This document shows, piece after piece, positions 26,901 to 34,869 of a DNA stretch of 46,828 nt; positions within the stretch are counted from its first letter, which is position 1, and every line of letters begins with the position of its first letter. The translations under genes and the position numbers were made by a program. The notes under the pieces are model-generated. The model searched no databases and had not been told where the DNA came from. It saw nothing but the letters and a program-made list of their open reading frames with translations. The stretch comes from an uncultured Pseudomonadota bacterium (GTDB lineage Bacteria > Desulfobacterota > Desulfobacteria > Desulfobacterales > Desulfobacteraceae): NCBI GenBank assembly GCA_937880875.1, contig CALGRI010000197.1:1-46828 (forward strand), read 5' to 3'.

Positions 26901-27191
26901 AAAACGGTCTCTTCCAAAAAAACTATTCCATAACCCTAATTTTGAAAGATACTCTGAGTAAAACCAGACCAGAAAGTAGGTGATAATGGCTTCAAATACA
27001 ACAACGGTTGCGGCCAGAGGCTTTATGATCAAAAGCGGAACAAGGTATCCTGGGACAACCAGCCCACTTAAAACCCAGCCCAGTCTTAGATTGAAAAAAC
27101 AGGTAACACACACACCCAGCCAGACAGTCGTTGTCACTGAGTTTGCCAGGCTACCGGGGGGGAAAATAGTCAATATGAATGATTCAATCAT
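23952..27191 (-). CDS. pgsC: PgsC/CapC-like membrane protein with duplicated PgsC unit and two degenerate hydrolase-like domains, 1079 aa
   Basis: Residues 1-170 match PgsC/CapC (about 150 residues in Bacillus), the membrane partner of PgsB: GLVVPGYL 43-50, GRDRFFALLL 93-102, FGLIVVALLANQ 140-151. Residues about 200-360 repeat the plan: YGWDYSGILIPSLLAL 225-240, RKTLLFFNVGFLYKIML 280-296, FYGFGYLLTTLIAIKM 312-327. The remaining 700 residues are probably periplasmic. They hold two copies of a block also found in the neighbouring hydrolase: GSYVFNI plus LEVPVPLDEWG plus LQIRGH at about 470-560, and GSYIFRL plus IQTPRPLSEVN plus VQCRALG at about 760-856. In both, the first histidine (IPHG in the hydrolase) is lost, so they should be binding rather than catalytic domains. 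Confidence 0.83.
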   Translation of the reverse strand: MIESFILTIFPPGSLANSVTTTVWLGVCVTCFFNLRLGWVLSGLVVPGYLVPLLIIKPLAATVVVFEAIITYFLVWFYSEYLSKLGLWNSFFGRDRFFALLLASIIVRLLFDTILLPLSGEYVTRTFGIIFDYRNNMHSFGLIVVALLANQLWKPGFRKGAFQVFITVLTTYLLVRYVLIDFTNFNMGNIVYMYEDISSSMLASPKAYIILLTTAIVASRMNLRYGWDYSGILIPSLLALQWYQPTKLVYTFLETFIILFSASTILRLPFFRDANMEGARKTLLFFNVGFLYKIMLGWIIAWWFPKIKVVDFYGFGYLLTTLIAIKMHDKNIAVRMTRAVVQTSLVAVLAASCIGFAMTYIPNILSLNAQYSVQLPAIKREVGNRSLIDVIKEDKVKLFTSLKKNSFVAPLPKEMEIFSEALKFIEHYIDFREISSLENAEKLLSLINYALARVENNYIYLFENEPRKGWGSYVFNIDFKNRMVLEVPVPLDEWGVLEAGTWLFTSLNSKAFAIGGSGQKTNDNRASDILQNHSTLFSIFQQFFSNTNILQIRGHTSKSIEALTGIRSAPGFRDKPAIDSILWIKSSLPVGLDLVFLEKLLGPFQIEWENSPFNNTLRDKTSAGFAELMLNRHHIRDLMFKTPFEGITLPVEIREQSIVGYLQDWLLRGKQKISKKGSNLYRVPRFEELLFFDHEILTPLINISRELYSDTGWTLNAVSELKVLNASAAVMGYEVIQYHHKTSNQDYLILSEREDPTTQRFWGSYIFRLGPSAPYLIQTPRPLSEVNVFEYSVALFERIKANCLMISTAHPLTNQDGTSDIIKMQNKESLYSLVSQVIVREYGKEPLMIVQCRALGFKPDLPFLDIDALLSFRSGVKLFSQMDPLAHDLIDSLKNDGLSVKLVDGSKATAGYEVGGIPQAMYLDQALNKEFTIIWLSPLLRSYFRQQTGNSIHENQFQALGITTVEQDLFTTIDINKKHYFYLSDLYKTQMQSYIETHDIIVLENIMHQWPQLSYKRIIDLNSKQSFLLVFQKPDRLAAVINLFPRDIGSKFTMDATQMDPMKMSDYIYGRISWLEWKK

Positions 27192-27279
27192 TTTGGAATA
27201 TCAGTCCGTTACCTCTTCTAATGCAACCAGGAACTATAATTTATACGTTGACCCTGATTTGGTTTTGTGTTCAGTCGCT

Positions 27280-29964
27280 TTATTCAAATTTATTCAATAG
27301 CAAATGAAATTCAATGCCTTTTCCCACATCACTTTTACCTGTTAGATCCCCTTTCCATAACGCTATTTTTGGATAAATCTGATTGATCGCTTTATACGCC
27401 TTGGAGCTGGACAAATGATGTGAAGATAAATATCGCTGAAAATCTTCATCCGGCATTCCATACCCTGAGTTATATAAGCTGTAAAGAATATGATGCTCCC
27501 GGATCTCTATTTTAATATGGATGACTGTTTCATCATAGGCATCCTGAAGCAGTATTGAAATCATTGATGCAAACAGTTTTTTCAGATCTCCTGGTTTGGC
27601 CAAAACTGACTCTATAATATTTTTTGGCATAACATCAAAAGTGATGCTTCTTTTGTCAGCCACTTCTTTCAATGGGGGAATGGAATCATTGATAATCTTT
27701 AGCGCACTGACAGGAAACAGTTGATAAGATCCAGAAAACACATCCTTTTTCATATAATCATTTAACTCATCAATAAAATTAAGGATACCATCTTTTTTGA
27801 CATTCAAAATGCTAATGAGTTCTTTTTTCTGTTCACCAATCATTTGATCATCTTCCAGCATCATGCATACGTTTGTTATGGACTCGACACCATCTTTAAG
27901 ATGGGCATTGCTACGATCAAAAAGATCTGATTTCAGTGTGCTTGAGTTTTTGATATCGGTTACATCTATCATTTCAAAAAACATACCATGAAGATCAAAC
28001 GGATAGGCCTCATCCTGATTGAAACTTTTTTCTTCTCCGATTAAGGGGCGGATGGAAAGAAGGAATGATTTTTTCTGGTTGGGTATAGTGACAGGCAGGC
28101 TTAATATATCATGGTGGACTATTGTCTGACTGAACATCGTTCGCATCTCCAGGACGCTATGATCCGTCAGTTGAACAGCCAGATCTAATGCGCTCATTTT
28201 AAATGATGTGATGTTCATTGTTTTTAAAATGTTGGACATGCCTTGATTGACATGGATCACCTGCCCGAAAATATCATACACAATTATGGCAGATTCGATG
28301 GAATTAAAAACAAGATCCAAAATGGATAGCCGGTGGCCAAGCATACTGATAATGTTATTGACTTTTTGATAAAGATCCTCTTTGGCTTCAAGGCGTAGCA
28401 CTTTGTTTATCAGTTTCTTCTGGCCTGCCTGCTCAAGGCGCCATTTGTCTCTTTTATAGAGTATCTCTCCTATCTCCACGGCAAACCGTTTGATTGTGGG
28501 AAGCAAACTGGATATATCCTCAATTTGGCTGGGTGAAATTACAAAGGCCCAGAATCCCTGAACCTGGCCTTCAAAAAGAAGCGGCACCATATATTGCTGA
28601 TCGGTTTCTTTGACCGATTTGAAATAAGAATTAATTTGAATCGGGTTATTCTCTATAATGGCATTGGAATATGGTTCTCTTTCATAGTCTCTACGTTGTT
28701 CCTTTATACCGTCAATCGAAGTGTTCAGGGCAATAATTTCTTTTACCCGGTGGTCATTTTTTACTTTATCAAGGAAAATTACACGCTCAAGGTTCAGCGT
28801 ATGGTTAATCATATTGATAATCCGGGACCAATACTCTTTTGACTCATAAAAGCCTGTGGGGGAAAATCGTTCTTTAATTTGAATTGATTTGGTTAATATC
28901 ATCTCTTTTGCGAGACTGTTTTTTAAGGCATACTTTCTTGAAAATATGAAAACCAGAACGATAACTTCGGTCACAAGAATTTCAAAAAGGGGTGGCCACA
29001 GTAGAGCGTAGGATAATGCAAGCCAGCTAGACATAATGGAGAGTATGAAAAATAAACCTGCAACCATCAGGGCAATGGTTTCTCCCAACAGTGGATAAGC
29101 AATCAGTCCCCCAAAGGCGACTAAAATGATGAATAATACTGTTATTAAAGGGATAGGCCACTTAATCATTTTCTGGTCAATTAGTGTATCAAACGCATAT
29201 CCATTATATTCAACCAAGGAGATACTATTGACGTCTGAATGGATAGGTGTCTGAATGCCGAAGGAATTTTTTGCTTTTTTTAATCCCAGGATAACACTTC
29301 GGTCACGAACCAGTTCCGTAACCATATTGCCTGACAATACCCTTTTAAAGTCAATATTCGGGAATTTTTCAGTTGTTGCGATGAAATTAACTGAAAATTG
29401 ATAATCAATAGATAGTTCGGTACCATTTCTCATTGCAGCAGCAACCACAAGGAAATTGGGAGTTTTTGCTTTGTTGATTTCAAAATAAGCGGTTTCAAAC
29501 CTATGAACACCATAATTGCTTGGAGGGAGGTCATAGGGTGCCGTAATAATCTTTTTATCTTGCGCTTGGGGGGGAATAGGTTCAAATAAATGGTCACCCT
29601 CCCTTTCTTTTTCCCCAAGTTTTTGGCGGCCAAAAATGACATTGCCCATTGAAACAGCCTTATCATAGAATTCTCCTGATGCCCCGGAAGGGAAGAAAGA
29701 AAAAATTATCTGTCGGGCACCCACTGTATCCAACTCATTCAAAAGAGTTATCCAAACCTTATTCGCACTCTTCTCCTGCTCAGAGGTAAGTTCAATAAGA
29801 ATCGTTTTTTTTGAAGCACTTTGCTTTAAAGGGGACAGTTTAACAAAACTATCATAAAGGAGGTAGTTGGGTAATTTGAATGCCCCCACTAGGCTAAGGG
29901 ACCATATAGAAAGGGTTATTATGATACCCATGTAAATCACAACATACTTTGATTCCTTGTTCAT
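27280..29964 (-). CDS. CHASE2-like/GAF/PAS sensor with degenerate histidine-kinase module, 894 aa
   Basis: This membrane sensor is the first gene of the operon. One N-terminal TM helix (about 8-27) is followed by an extracytoplasmic CHASE2-like domain (about 28-265), a cluster of three or four TM helices (about 268-345), a GAF-like region (about 370-510), a PAS domain near 548-670 (VFNSIESAIIVYDIFGQVIHV) and a kinase-like end. The kinase part looks degenerate. The dimerisation helix (SDLFDRSNAHLKDGVES) lacks a clear SHELRTP-type histidine, and the N-box asparagines are replaced (SILLQDAYDE). The glycine boxes (NSGYGMP and GKGIEFHLL) remain. AAGGA sits six bases before the ATG. I infer it tunes the operon's expression or activity, perhaps through protein contact rather than phosphotransfer. 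Confidence 0.72.
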   Translation of the reverse strand: MNKESKYVVIYMGIIITLSIWSLSLVGAFKLPNYLLYDSFVKLSPLKQSASKKTILIELTSEQEKSANKVWITLLNELDTVGARQIIFSFFPSGASGEFYDKAVSMGNVIFGRQKLGEKEREGDHLFEPIPPQAQDKKIITAPYDLPPSNYGVHRFETAYFEINKAKTPNFLVVAAAMRNGTELSIDYQFSVNFIATTEKFPNIDFKRVLSGNMVTELVRDRSVILGLKKAKNSFGIQTPIHSDVNSISLVEYNGYAFDTLIDQKMIKWPIPLITVLFIILVAFGGLIAYPLLGETIALMVAGLFFILSIMSSWLALSYALLWPPLFEILVTEVIVLVFIFSRKYALKNSLAKEMILTKSIQIKERFSPTGFYESKEYWSRIINMINHTLNLERVIFLDKVKNDHRVKEIIALNTSIDGIKEQRRDYEREPYSNAIIENNPIQINSYFKSVKETDQQYMVPLLFEGQVQGFWAFVISPSQIEDISSLLPTIKRFAVEIGEILYKRDKWRLEQAGQKKLINKVLRLEAKEDLYQKVNNIISMLGHRLSILDLVFNSIESAIIVYDIFGQVIHVNQGMSNILKTMNITSFKMSALDLAVQLTDHSVLEMRTMFSQTIVHHDILSLPVTIPNQKKSFLLSIRPLIGEEKSFNQDEAYPFDLHGMFFEMIDVTDIKNSSTLKSDLFDRSNAHLKDGVESITNVCMMLEDDQMIGEQKKELISILNVKKDGILNFIDELNDYMKKDVFSGSYQLFPVSALKIINDSIPPLKEVADKRSITFDVMPKNIIESVLAKPGDLKKLFASMISILLQDAYDETVIHIKIEIREHHILYSLYNSGYGMPDEDFQRYLSSHHLSSSKAYKAINQIYPKIALWKGDLTGKSDVGKGIEFHLLLNKFE

Positions 29965-29998
29965 TATGATTCCTTAAAAAAAGAGCATTGGCTGAATT

Positions 29999-30012
29999 TT
30001 TTTAGCTAAAAA
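29999..30012. promoter_or_regulatory. 14-bp perfect palindrome upstream of the polymer operon
   Basis: TTTTTAGCTAAAAA lies 35-48 bp before the start codon of the first operon gene, within an AT-rich leader that also contains TATAAA-like sequence (about 30030) suitable for a -10 box. It could be an operator or part of the transcript leader. There is no direct evidence of function. Confidence 0.3.
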
Positions 30013-30072
30013 TATATAAGGACTTTATACCATAGTTATTTTTATGAATCCATAGATATTGACAGAAAATTC

Positions 30073-30315
30073 AAGCTGGCGGTGGATGTGGCTTCTTAGA
30101 GTGGCCATGCCGGCACCACCGCTGTAGAATCTATCTGTAATTTTCACTGATTTTTGCCAATACGTGATTTCCCGGACACAGATCCTTTTCCGTCAGAGCG
30201 TTCAGGGGGTTGTCTGTGGTCTCGAGGATATCATGGGTGTCCTTGAGCGTTTCGTTGACGTGAAGGATTCCAGTGAGGATCTGTCCTTTTTCACGGCACT
30301 GTTCCATGGCTTCAA
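30073..30315. repeat. Direct repeat arm 2 (3' end and downstream flank of intact korB)
   Basis: Partner of 10667-10909, ungapped, offset 19406. It contains the last codons of intact korB and about 55 bp of 3' flank. A further matching block is 30675-30755, absent from continuity in the other copy because of the 369-bp deletion. Confidence 0.9.
30079..30122 (-). terminator. Possible terminator hairpin after korB
   Basis: GCGGTGG and CCACCGC form a perfect 7-bp stem, with a smaller TGGC/GCCA stem inside, directly after the korB stop. No T-run follows, so termination is uncertain. The pairing is damaged in the duplicate at 10.7 kb, which suggests it is no longer under selection there. Confidence 0.3.
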
Positions 30316-31183
30316 GGGAAGACAGTCTTTGGGTCACATCAAAGGAATTGTCAGTTTTATGCAGACGGATAACACTGCCGTCATGAAGGGTGACATTCTG
30401 GGTGGCACCTTCTTCATAGTCTGTGGTGATCTCCTGCCTGAATGGGATAACATCAAAGGTGGCCGTTGCCTCCATATGGTCACGGGCCCAATGATAACTC
30501 TTGGTGGATGCAGGGTTATTGTTAAAGGTTACACAGGGGGAGATCACATCAAGAAGGGCAAAGCCTCTATGCCCCATGGCCGCTTTTAACAGAGGCACAA
30601 GCTGTTCTTTGTCACCGGAAAATCCCCTGGCCACAAAACCGGCCCCCATCTGAACCGCAGTTTCGCACAAATCAATGGCTTCAAATGGGTTTGGCCTTCC
30701 TTTCCTGCTGGATGAACCCTTGTCCGCGGTTGCTGAATCCTGACCCTTGGTGAGGCCGTAACACCCATTGTTCATAACGATATAAACCATATTCACATTT
30801 CGCCGGACAATGTGGACGAATTGTCCCATACCGATGGAGGCCGTGTCGCCATCTCCGGAAACGCCGATATACAGCAGATCCTTGTTGGCCATATTGGCCC
30901 CCGTGGCAACAGAGGGCATCCGGCCATGGACGGCATTGATCCCATGAGATTTTCCAAGAAAATATGCCGGTGATTTGGAGGAACAACCGATACCGGACAT
31001 TTTGGCTACCCGGTGCGGTTCGATGGACAGCTCGAAACAGGTCTGGATGATGGCATTGGTGATTGAATCATGGCCGCATCCGGCACAGAGAGTGGAATCT
31101 AAGCCTTCATAATCGCGGCGAGTATACCCGAGATCATTTTTCGGAAGATTGGGATGGCGGAAAACAGGGCGGTGGGAATTCAT
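30131..31183 (-). CDS. korB: 2-oxoacid:ferredoxin oxidoreductase beta subunit (KorB-like), 350 aa
   Basis: This is the thiamine-diphosphate subunit of a ferredoxin-dependent 2-oxoacid oxidoreductase, which decarboxylates a 2-oxoacid (probably 2-oxoglutarate or a related acid) to the acyl-CoA and reduces ferredoxin. Seen are CAGCGH (C33, C36), the GCSSK segment near 66-70, and the TPP motif GDGDTASIG (110-118) ending in NN (138-139). Length suits the family. Its ATG overlaps the stop of korA (ATGA), so the two are translationally coupled. It is the last gene of the korA operon. A damaged copy of its 3' part lies 19.4 kb away, on the far side of the polymer operon. The substrate cannot be fixed from sequence alone. 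Confidence 0.92.
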   Translation of the reverse strand: MNSHRPVFRHPNLPKNDLGYTRRDYEGLDSTLCAGCGHDSITNAIIQTCFELSIEPHRVAKMSGIGCSSKSPAYFLGKSHGINAVHGRMPSVATGANMANKDLLYIGVSGDGDTASIGMGQFVHIVRRNVNMVYIVMNNGCYGLTKGQDSATADKGSSSRKGRPNPFEAIDLCETAVQMGAGFVARGFSGDKEQLVPLLKAAMGHRGFALLDVISPCVTFNNNPASTKSYHWARDHMEATATFDVIPFRQEITTDYEEGATQNVTLHDGSVIRLHKTDNSFDVTQRLSSLEAMEQCREKGQILTGILHVNETLKDTHDILETTDNPLNALTEKDLCPGNHVLAKISENYR

Positions 31184-33021
31184 GCAGCACCTCCTTTGGG
31201 GGTCTTTGGTTTGGGCGCGTCAATCAACAGAGCTTCAATGGACCGGGTTATGGACAGGGCATCAATGGGCGTACCGTCAACATGGGCGATTGAAATCAGC
31301 TTGCTTGGCAGAAGATCCAATTCATTGATCAGCAGGGTTCGCATCTGACCGTCCCTGTTTTGTTCAATAACAAAAACCTGATCGTGTTGGTTAATAAACT
31401 TGCGGACCTCATCCTTAAATGGAAAGCCCAGTACCCGCAGGCTGTTCAAGACAATGCCCTTTGCACGGAGCTGCTCAATGGCCTCATTGGCCGCATGGGT
31501 AGTGGAGCCGTAAAAGATAGCACCCAGCTTGCCCGCCTTTGCGTTGATTTGTATATGGGGTGCCGGCATAAGATCTCTGGTTGTCTCAAATTTTTGGGTC
31601 AGCCGCTCCATACATCTTTTATATGCATCCGTGTCCTCTGTGTAAGCGGCATATTCATCATGGGATGATCCTCTTGTAAAATAGGCCCCTTTTTCCGGGT
31701 GGGTTCCCGGGTAGGTTCGATAACAGATGCCGTCATTGTCTGAATCAAGATACCGCCCCCAGTCCCGGGCCATGGAATCAAGAGCGGCTTTGTCAAGGAC
31801 CTTTCCCCGGTCGTATCTGCGGGTATCGTCCCATTCCATGGGCATGCAGACGTGATCATTCATGCCAAGGTCAAGATCGCTCATGACAATCACGGGTGTC
31901 TGGAGTCTGTCCGCAAGGTCAAAGCTTTTTGCCGTCATTTCAAAGCATTCTTTTGGGTCACAGGGGAAAAGCAGGACATGTTTGGTGTCACCGTGGGAAG
32001 CATAGGCACAGGCAAGGACATCCGACTGCTGCGTGCGAGTGGGCATTCCCGTACTGGGCCCGGCCCTCTGGACATTAATCAGTACAACGGGTATCTCTGA
32101 AAAATACGCCAGGCCGAGCAGTTCGGTCATGAGGGACACACCTGGACCGGATGTGGCAGTAAAGGCCCGGGCACCGCTCCAGGAGGCCCCCAGAGCAATT
32201 CCCATGGCGGACAATTCATCTTCAGCCTGAATAATGGCGGCCTTTCTTTTGCCTGATTCATCCATCCGATATTGACGGGTAAACTTGTCAAAGGCCTCGA
32301 TCACGGAAGTGGACGGGGTGATGGGGTACCATCCGGCAACGGTTGCACCGCCATACAAAGCCCCCAGGGCTGTTGCACTATTGCCGTCGATCAGAATATG
32401 ACCGGCCAGCTTATCGCTTCGCTTCAACGAAAGCGCGCAGGTGTGGGCAAAATGCTCGGATGCATATTCACGCCCCAGCTTAAGCGCCCGGATATTGGGT
32501 TCTGCCAGCTTGGGTTTTTTGCTGAACTGTCTGGCGATGGAATCGGTCAGGATGGGAAAATCCATGTCCAGCAGATAGGCCAGAGCCCCAACATAGATGA
32601 TATTCTTAAGCAATGGCCGGAGCTTGGGATTGTCGATTTCCCGGTTACAGATGTCGGTTAATGGCATACCGATCAATGTGATATCTGTGCGCGTGTAATC
32701 CTGGGTCAGGGATTTGGTGGAATCATAAAAAAAATACCCCCCGGAACAAAGATCCTCATAATCTTTTTTCAGGGTCTGTCCGTTAACGGCAACGATAAAA
32801 TCATACCCGCCTCTTCGGCCCAGATACCCTTTTTCGCAGACCCGGACTTCGTACCAGGTCGGCAGGCCCTGTATATTGGACGGAAAAATATTTTTAGGAC
32901 TGACGGGAATGCCCAGTCGGAAGACGGCTTTAGCAAACAGGTTGTTGGCGCTGGCCGAGCCGGAACCATTTACATTGGCAAACCGGATCACAAAATCATT
33001 TATAGAGTTCAGTTTTTTCAT
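31180..33021 (-). CDS. korA: 2-oxoacid:ferredoxin oxidoreductase alpha subunit with fused gamma domain (KorA-like), 613 aa
   Basis: Residues 1-190 form the gamma-type domain (FANVNGSGSASANNLFAKAV, GYLGRRGGYD). Residues about 210-430 are the pyrimidine-binding part of the alpha subunit (GATVAGWYPITPSTSVIEAF, AEDELSAMGIALGASWSG, TATSGPGVSLMTELLGLA). The C-terminal part carries the domain II fold (GAIFYGSTTHAANEAIEQL, VFVIEQNRDGQM). This gamma-alpha fusion is usual for KorA-type enzymes of anaerobes. It pairs with KorB, encoded next with a 4-bp overlap, and with the iron-sulfur flavoprotein encoded before it, also with a 4-bp overlap. Cytoplasmic. 2-oxoglutarate is the likeliest substrate, but other 2-oxoacids are possible. 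Confidence 0.92.
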   Translation of the reverse strand: MKKLNSINDFVIRFANVNGSGSASANNLFAKAVFRLGIPVSPKNIFPSNIQGLPTWYEVRVCEKGYLGRRGGYDFIVAVNGQTLKKDYEDLCSGGYFFYDSTKSLTQDYTRTDITLIGMPLTDICNREIDNPKLRPLLKNIIYVGALAYLLDMDFPILTDSIARQFSKKPKLAEPNIRALKLGREYASEHFAHTCALSLKRSDKLAGHILIDGNSATALGALYGGATVAGWYPITPSTSVIEAFDKFTRQYRMDESGKRKAAIIQAEDELSAMGIALGASWSGARAFTATSGPGVSLMTELLGLAYFSEIPVVLINVQRAGPSTGMPTRTQQSDVLACAYASHGDTKHVLLFPCDPKECFEMTAKSFDLADRLQTPVIVMSDLDLGMNDHVCMPMEWDDTRRYDRGKVLDKAALDSMARDWGRYLDSDNDGICYRTYPGTHPEKGAYFTRGSSHDEYAAYTEDTDAYKRCMERLTQKFETTRDLMPAPHIQINAKAGKLGAIFYGSTTHAANEAIEQLRAKGIVLNSLRVLGFPFKDEVRKFINQHDQVFVIEQNRDGQMRTLLINELDLLPSKLISIAHVDGTPIDALSITRSIEALLIDAPKPKTPKGGAA

Positions 33022-34778
33022 CGTTGCCCTGCTTTTGGCGGTTTATAGGTGAACTTCTGCATGTCCCAGGCTGCTGTTGGGCACTTTTCCGCGCAGAGTC
33101 CGCAATGAAGGCAGACATCCTCATCCTTGACCATCACCCTTCCCGTGGGAAGGACATCCGACACATACAGCGGCTGGGACTTATTTTTCGCCGGCATTGA
33201 CAGCCGTGATCTGAGATCTTCCTCCGGGCCGTTTTTAAGAAAATTAATACAGGTGGTGGGGCAGATATCCACACAGGCATCGCATTCAATACATTCTTTG
33301 ACATTAAAAACGGTTTGAACATCGCAGTTCAGACAGCGCAGGGATTCCTTGAGACCGATTTTGGGGTTAAACCCGAGTTCCACTTCCATCAGCCGGTCCT
33401 TAATGGACTTCACCTTTGGCGCCATGGGAACATTCTGCCGTTCTTCACCGGACACGGCGCTATTATACATCCAGTCTTTCATCCCCATCTTCTGGCCGGC
33501 AAGGGTTGTAAACGGAAGTGGCCTTTGAGCCAGATCCCTGCCATTGCAGTAAAGATCAATGGAGATGGCTGCCTCATGGCCGTGTGCCACTGCCGTAATA
33601 ACGTTTTTGGGCCCGAAGGCGGCATCGCCGCCAAAAAAAACATGTGCCAGATCCGATTGAAAGGTAATTTTATTTACCCGGGGACGTCCGGCATCATCAA
33701 AAACCAGGCCAGTATCCTTTTCAATCCAGGGAAAGGCATTTTGCTGACCTACTGCGAGCAGTACCTCGTCGCAGGGGATGAAAACCGTTTCCTGATCACC
33801 ATCACTGTCCGCCTGAAGGCGCTGAAACATCGTTCCTTTCAACCGGCCATTTTCCATGACAAATTCGATGGGGCTAAGGTTTTCCAGAATCGGGATATCC
33901 TCCCTTATGGCATCTTCAATCTCCCAGGGGGAGGCTTTCATGTTTTCACGGGCTCCCCGGATAATGACCTTTACCTCTTTGCCGCCAAGCCGCCGGGAAG
34001 TCCTGCAGCAATCCATGGCAGTATTACCACCGCCAATCACCAGTGTGATCTTTTTTGATTTTTTGATGTGCCCATACTGAACACTGGCAAGCCATTGGAT
34101 ACCGATGTGGATAAACTGTTTTCCGGCCTGTCTGCCCGGCAGGTCAAGATCTCTGCCTCTTGGCGCACCAGTACCTATGAAAATGGCATCGTACCCCCTG
34201 GTGAGGAATTTCTTCAGGCTTGAGATATAGGTCTTTAAATGGGTGGTCACCCCCATATTCAGAATGGCGTTGACCTCTTCATTCAGAACTTTTTCAGGCA
34301 GCCGAAAAGACGGCACCTGACTTCTGACGAAACCGCCGGCTGAGGCCTGATCATCATAGAGATCAATCTGGTATCCCATCGGCAAAAGGTCCCGGGCCAC
34401 GGTGAGAGAGGCTGGTCCGCCGCCGATAAGCGCTATTTTTTTTCCATTTTTTTTCTTTGAAACGCCAGGCAGACGGCCAGGCATGAGACCAGACACATCC
34501 TCTTTATTGTCAGCACACACCCGTTTCAGACGGCAGATGGCAACAGCCTTCTCCTCAACCCGGCCTCGCCGGCAGGCCGGCTCACAGGGCCGGTCGCATA
34601 TCCTGCCCAGGATACCCGGGAAAACATTTGATTCCCAGTTGATCATATAGGCATCCGCATACTTTTTTTCAGCGATCAGCCTTATGTATTCCGGTACAGG
34701 GGTGTGTGCCGGACATGCAAGCTGGCAGTCAATCACTCCATGAAAATATTCAGGATCATTAATATCAGTTGGATTCAA
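33018..34778 (-). CDS. GltD-like FAD-dependent oxidoreductase with C-terminal 2x[4Fe-4S] ferredoxin domain, 586 aa
   Basis: The N-terminal cysteine domain (CQLACPAHTPVPEY, then CDRPCEPAC near 61-69) is the iron-sulfur domain of the glutamate synthase small-subunit family. The FAD site is IALIGGGPASLTVARDL near 115-131. The NAD(P) site is ITLVIGGGNTAMDCCR near 244. The flavoprotein closes with ATVHVFFGGDAAFG-like sequence near 390. The end has two [4Fe-4S] motifs, CIECDACVDICPTTC and CLHCGLCAEKCPTA. As the first gene of the kor operon (ATGA overlap with korA), it probably passes electrons between the 2-oxoacid oxidoreductase, ferredoxin and NAD(P)H. A partner large GltB subunit is absent, so it is not glutamate synthase itself. 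Confidence 0.9.
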   Translation of the reverse strand: MNPTDINDPEYFHGVIDCQLACPAHTPVPEYIRLIAEKKYADAYMINWESNVFPGILGRICDRPCEPACRRGRVEEKAVAICRLKRVCADNKEDVSGLMPGRLPGVSKKKNGKKIALIGGGPASLTVARDLLPMGYQIDLYDDQASAGGFVRSQVPSFRLPEKVLNEEVNAILNMGVTTHLKTYISSLKKFLTRGYDAIFIGTGAPRGRDLDLPGRQAGKQFIHIGIQWLASVQYGHIKKSKKITLVIGGGNTAMDCCRTSRRLGGKEVKVIIRGARENMKASPWEIEDAIREDIPILENLSPIEFVMENGRLKGTMFQRLQADSDGDQETVFIPCDEVLLAVGQQNAFPWIEKDTGLVFDDAGRPRVNKITFQSDLAHVFFGGDAAFGPKNVITAVAHGHEAAISIDLYCNGRDLAQRPLPFTTLAGQKMGMKDWMYNSAVSGEERQNVPMAPKVKSIKDRLMEVELGFNPKIGLKESLRCLNCDVQTVFNVKECIECDACVDICPTTCINFLKNGPEEDLRSRLSMPAKNKSQPLYVSDVLPTGRVMVKDEDVCLHCGLCAEKCPTAAWDMQKFTYKPPKAGQR

Positions 34779-34869
34779 TACCTTATTCCCTCTTTTTCAA
34801 ACATTTTTCAGATCAACAATATATATGATTTTAACTCATATTAGAGAACTTGAAAAGAATTTGTTTTTG

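Noticed and set aside
33018-34778. Glutamate synthase small subunit
   Set aside because: No large subunit is present and the C-terminal ferredoxin domain plus kor operon context point to an electron-transfer subunit.
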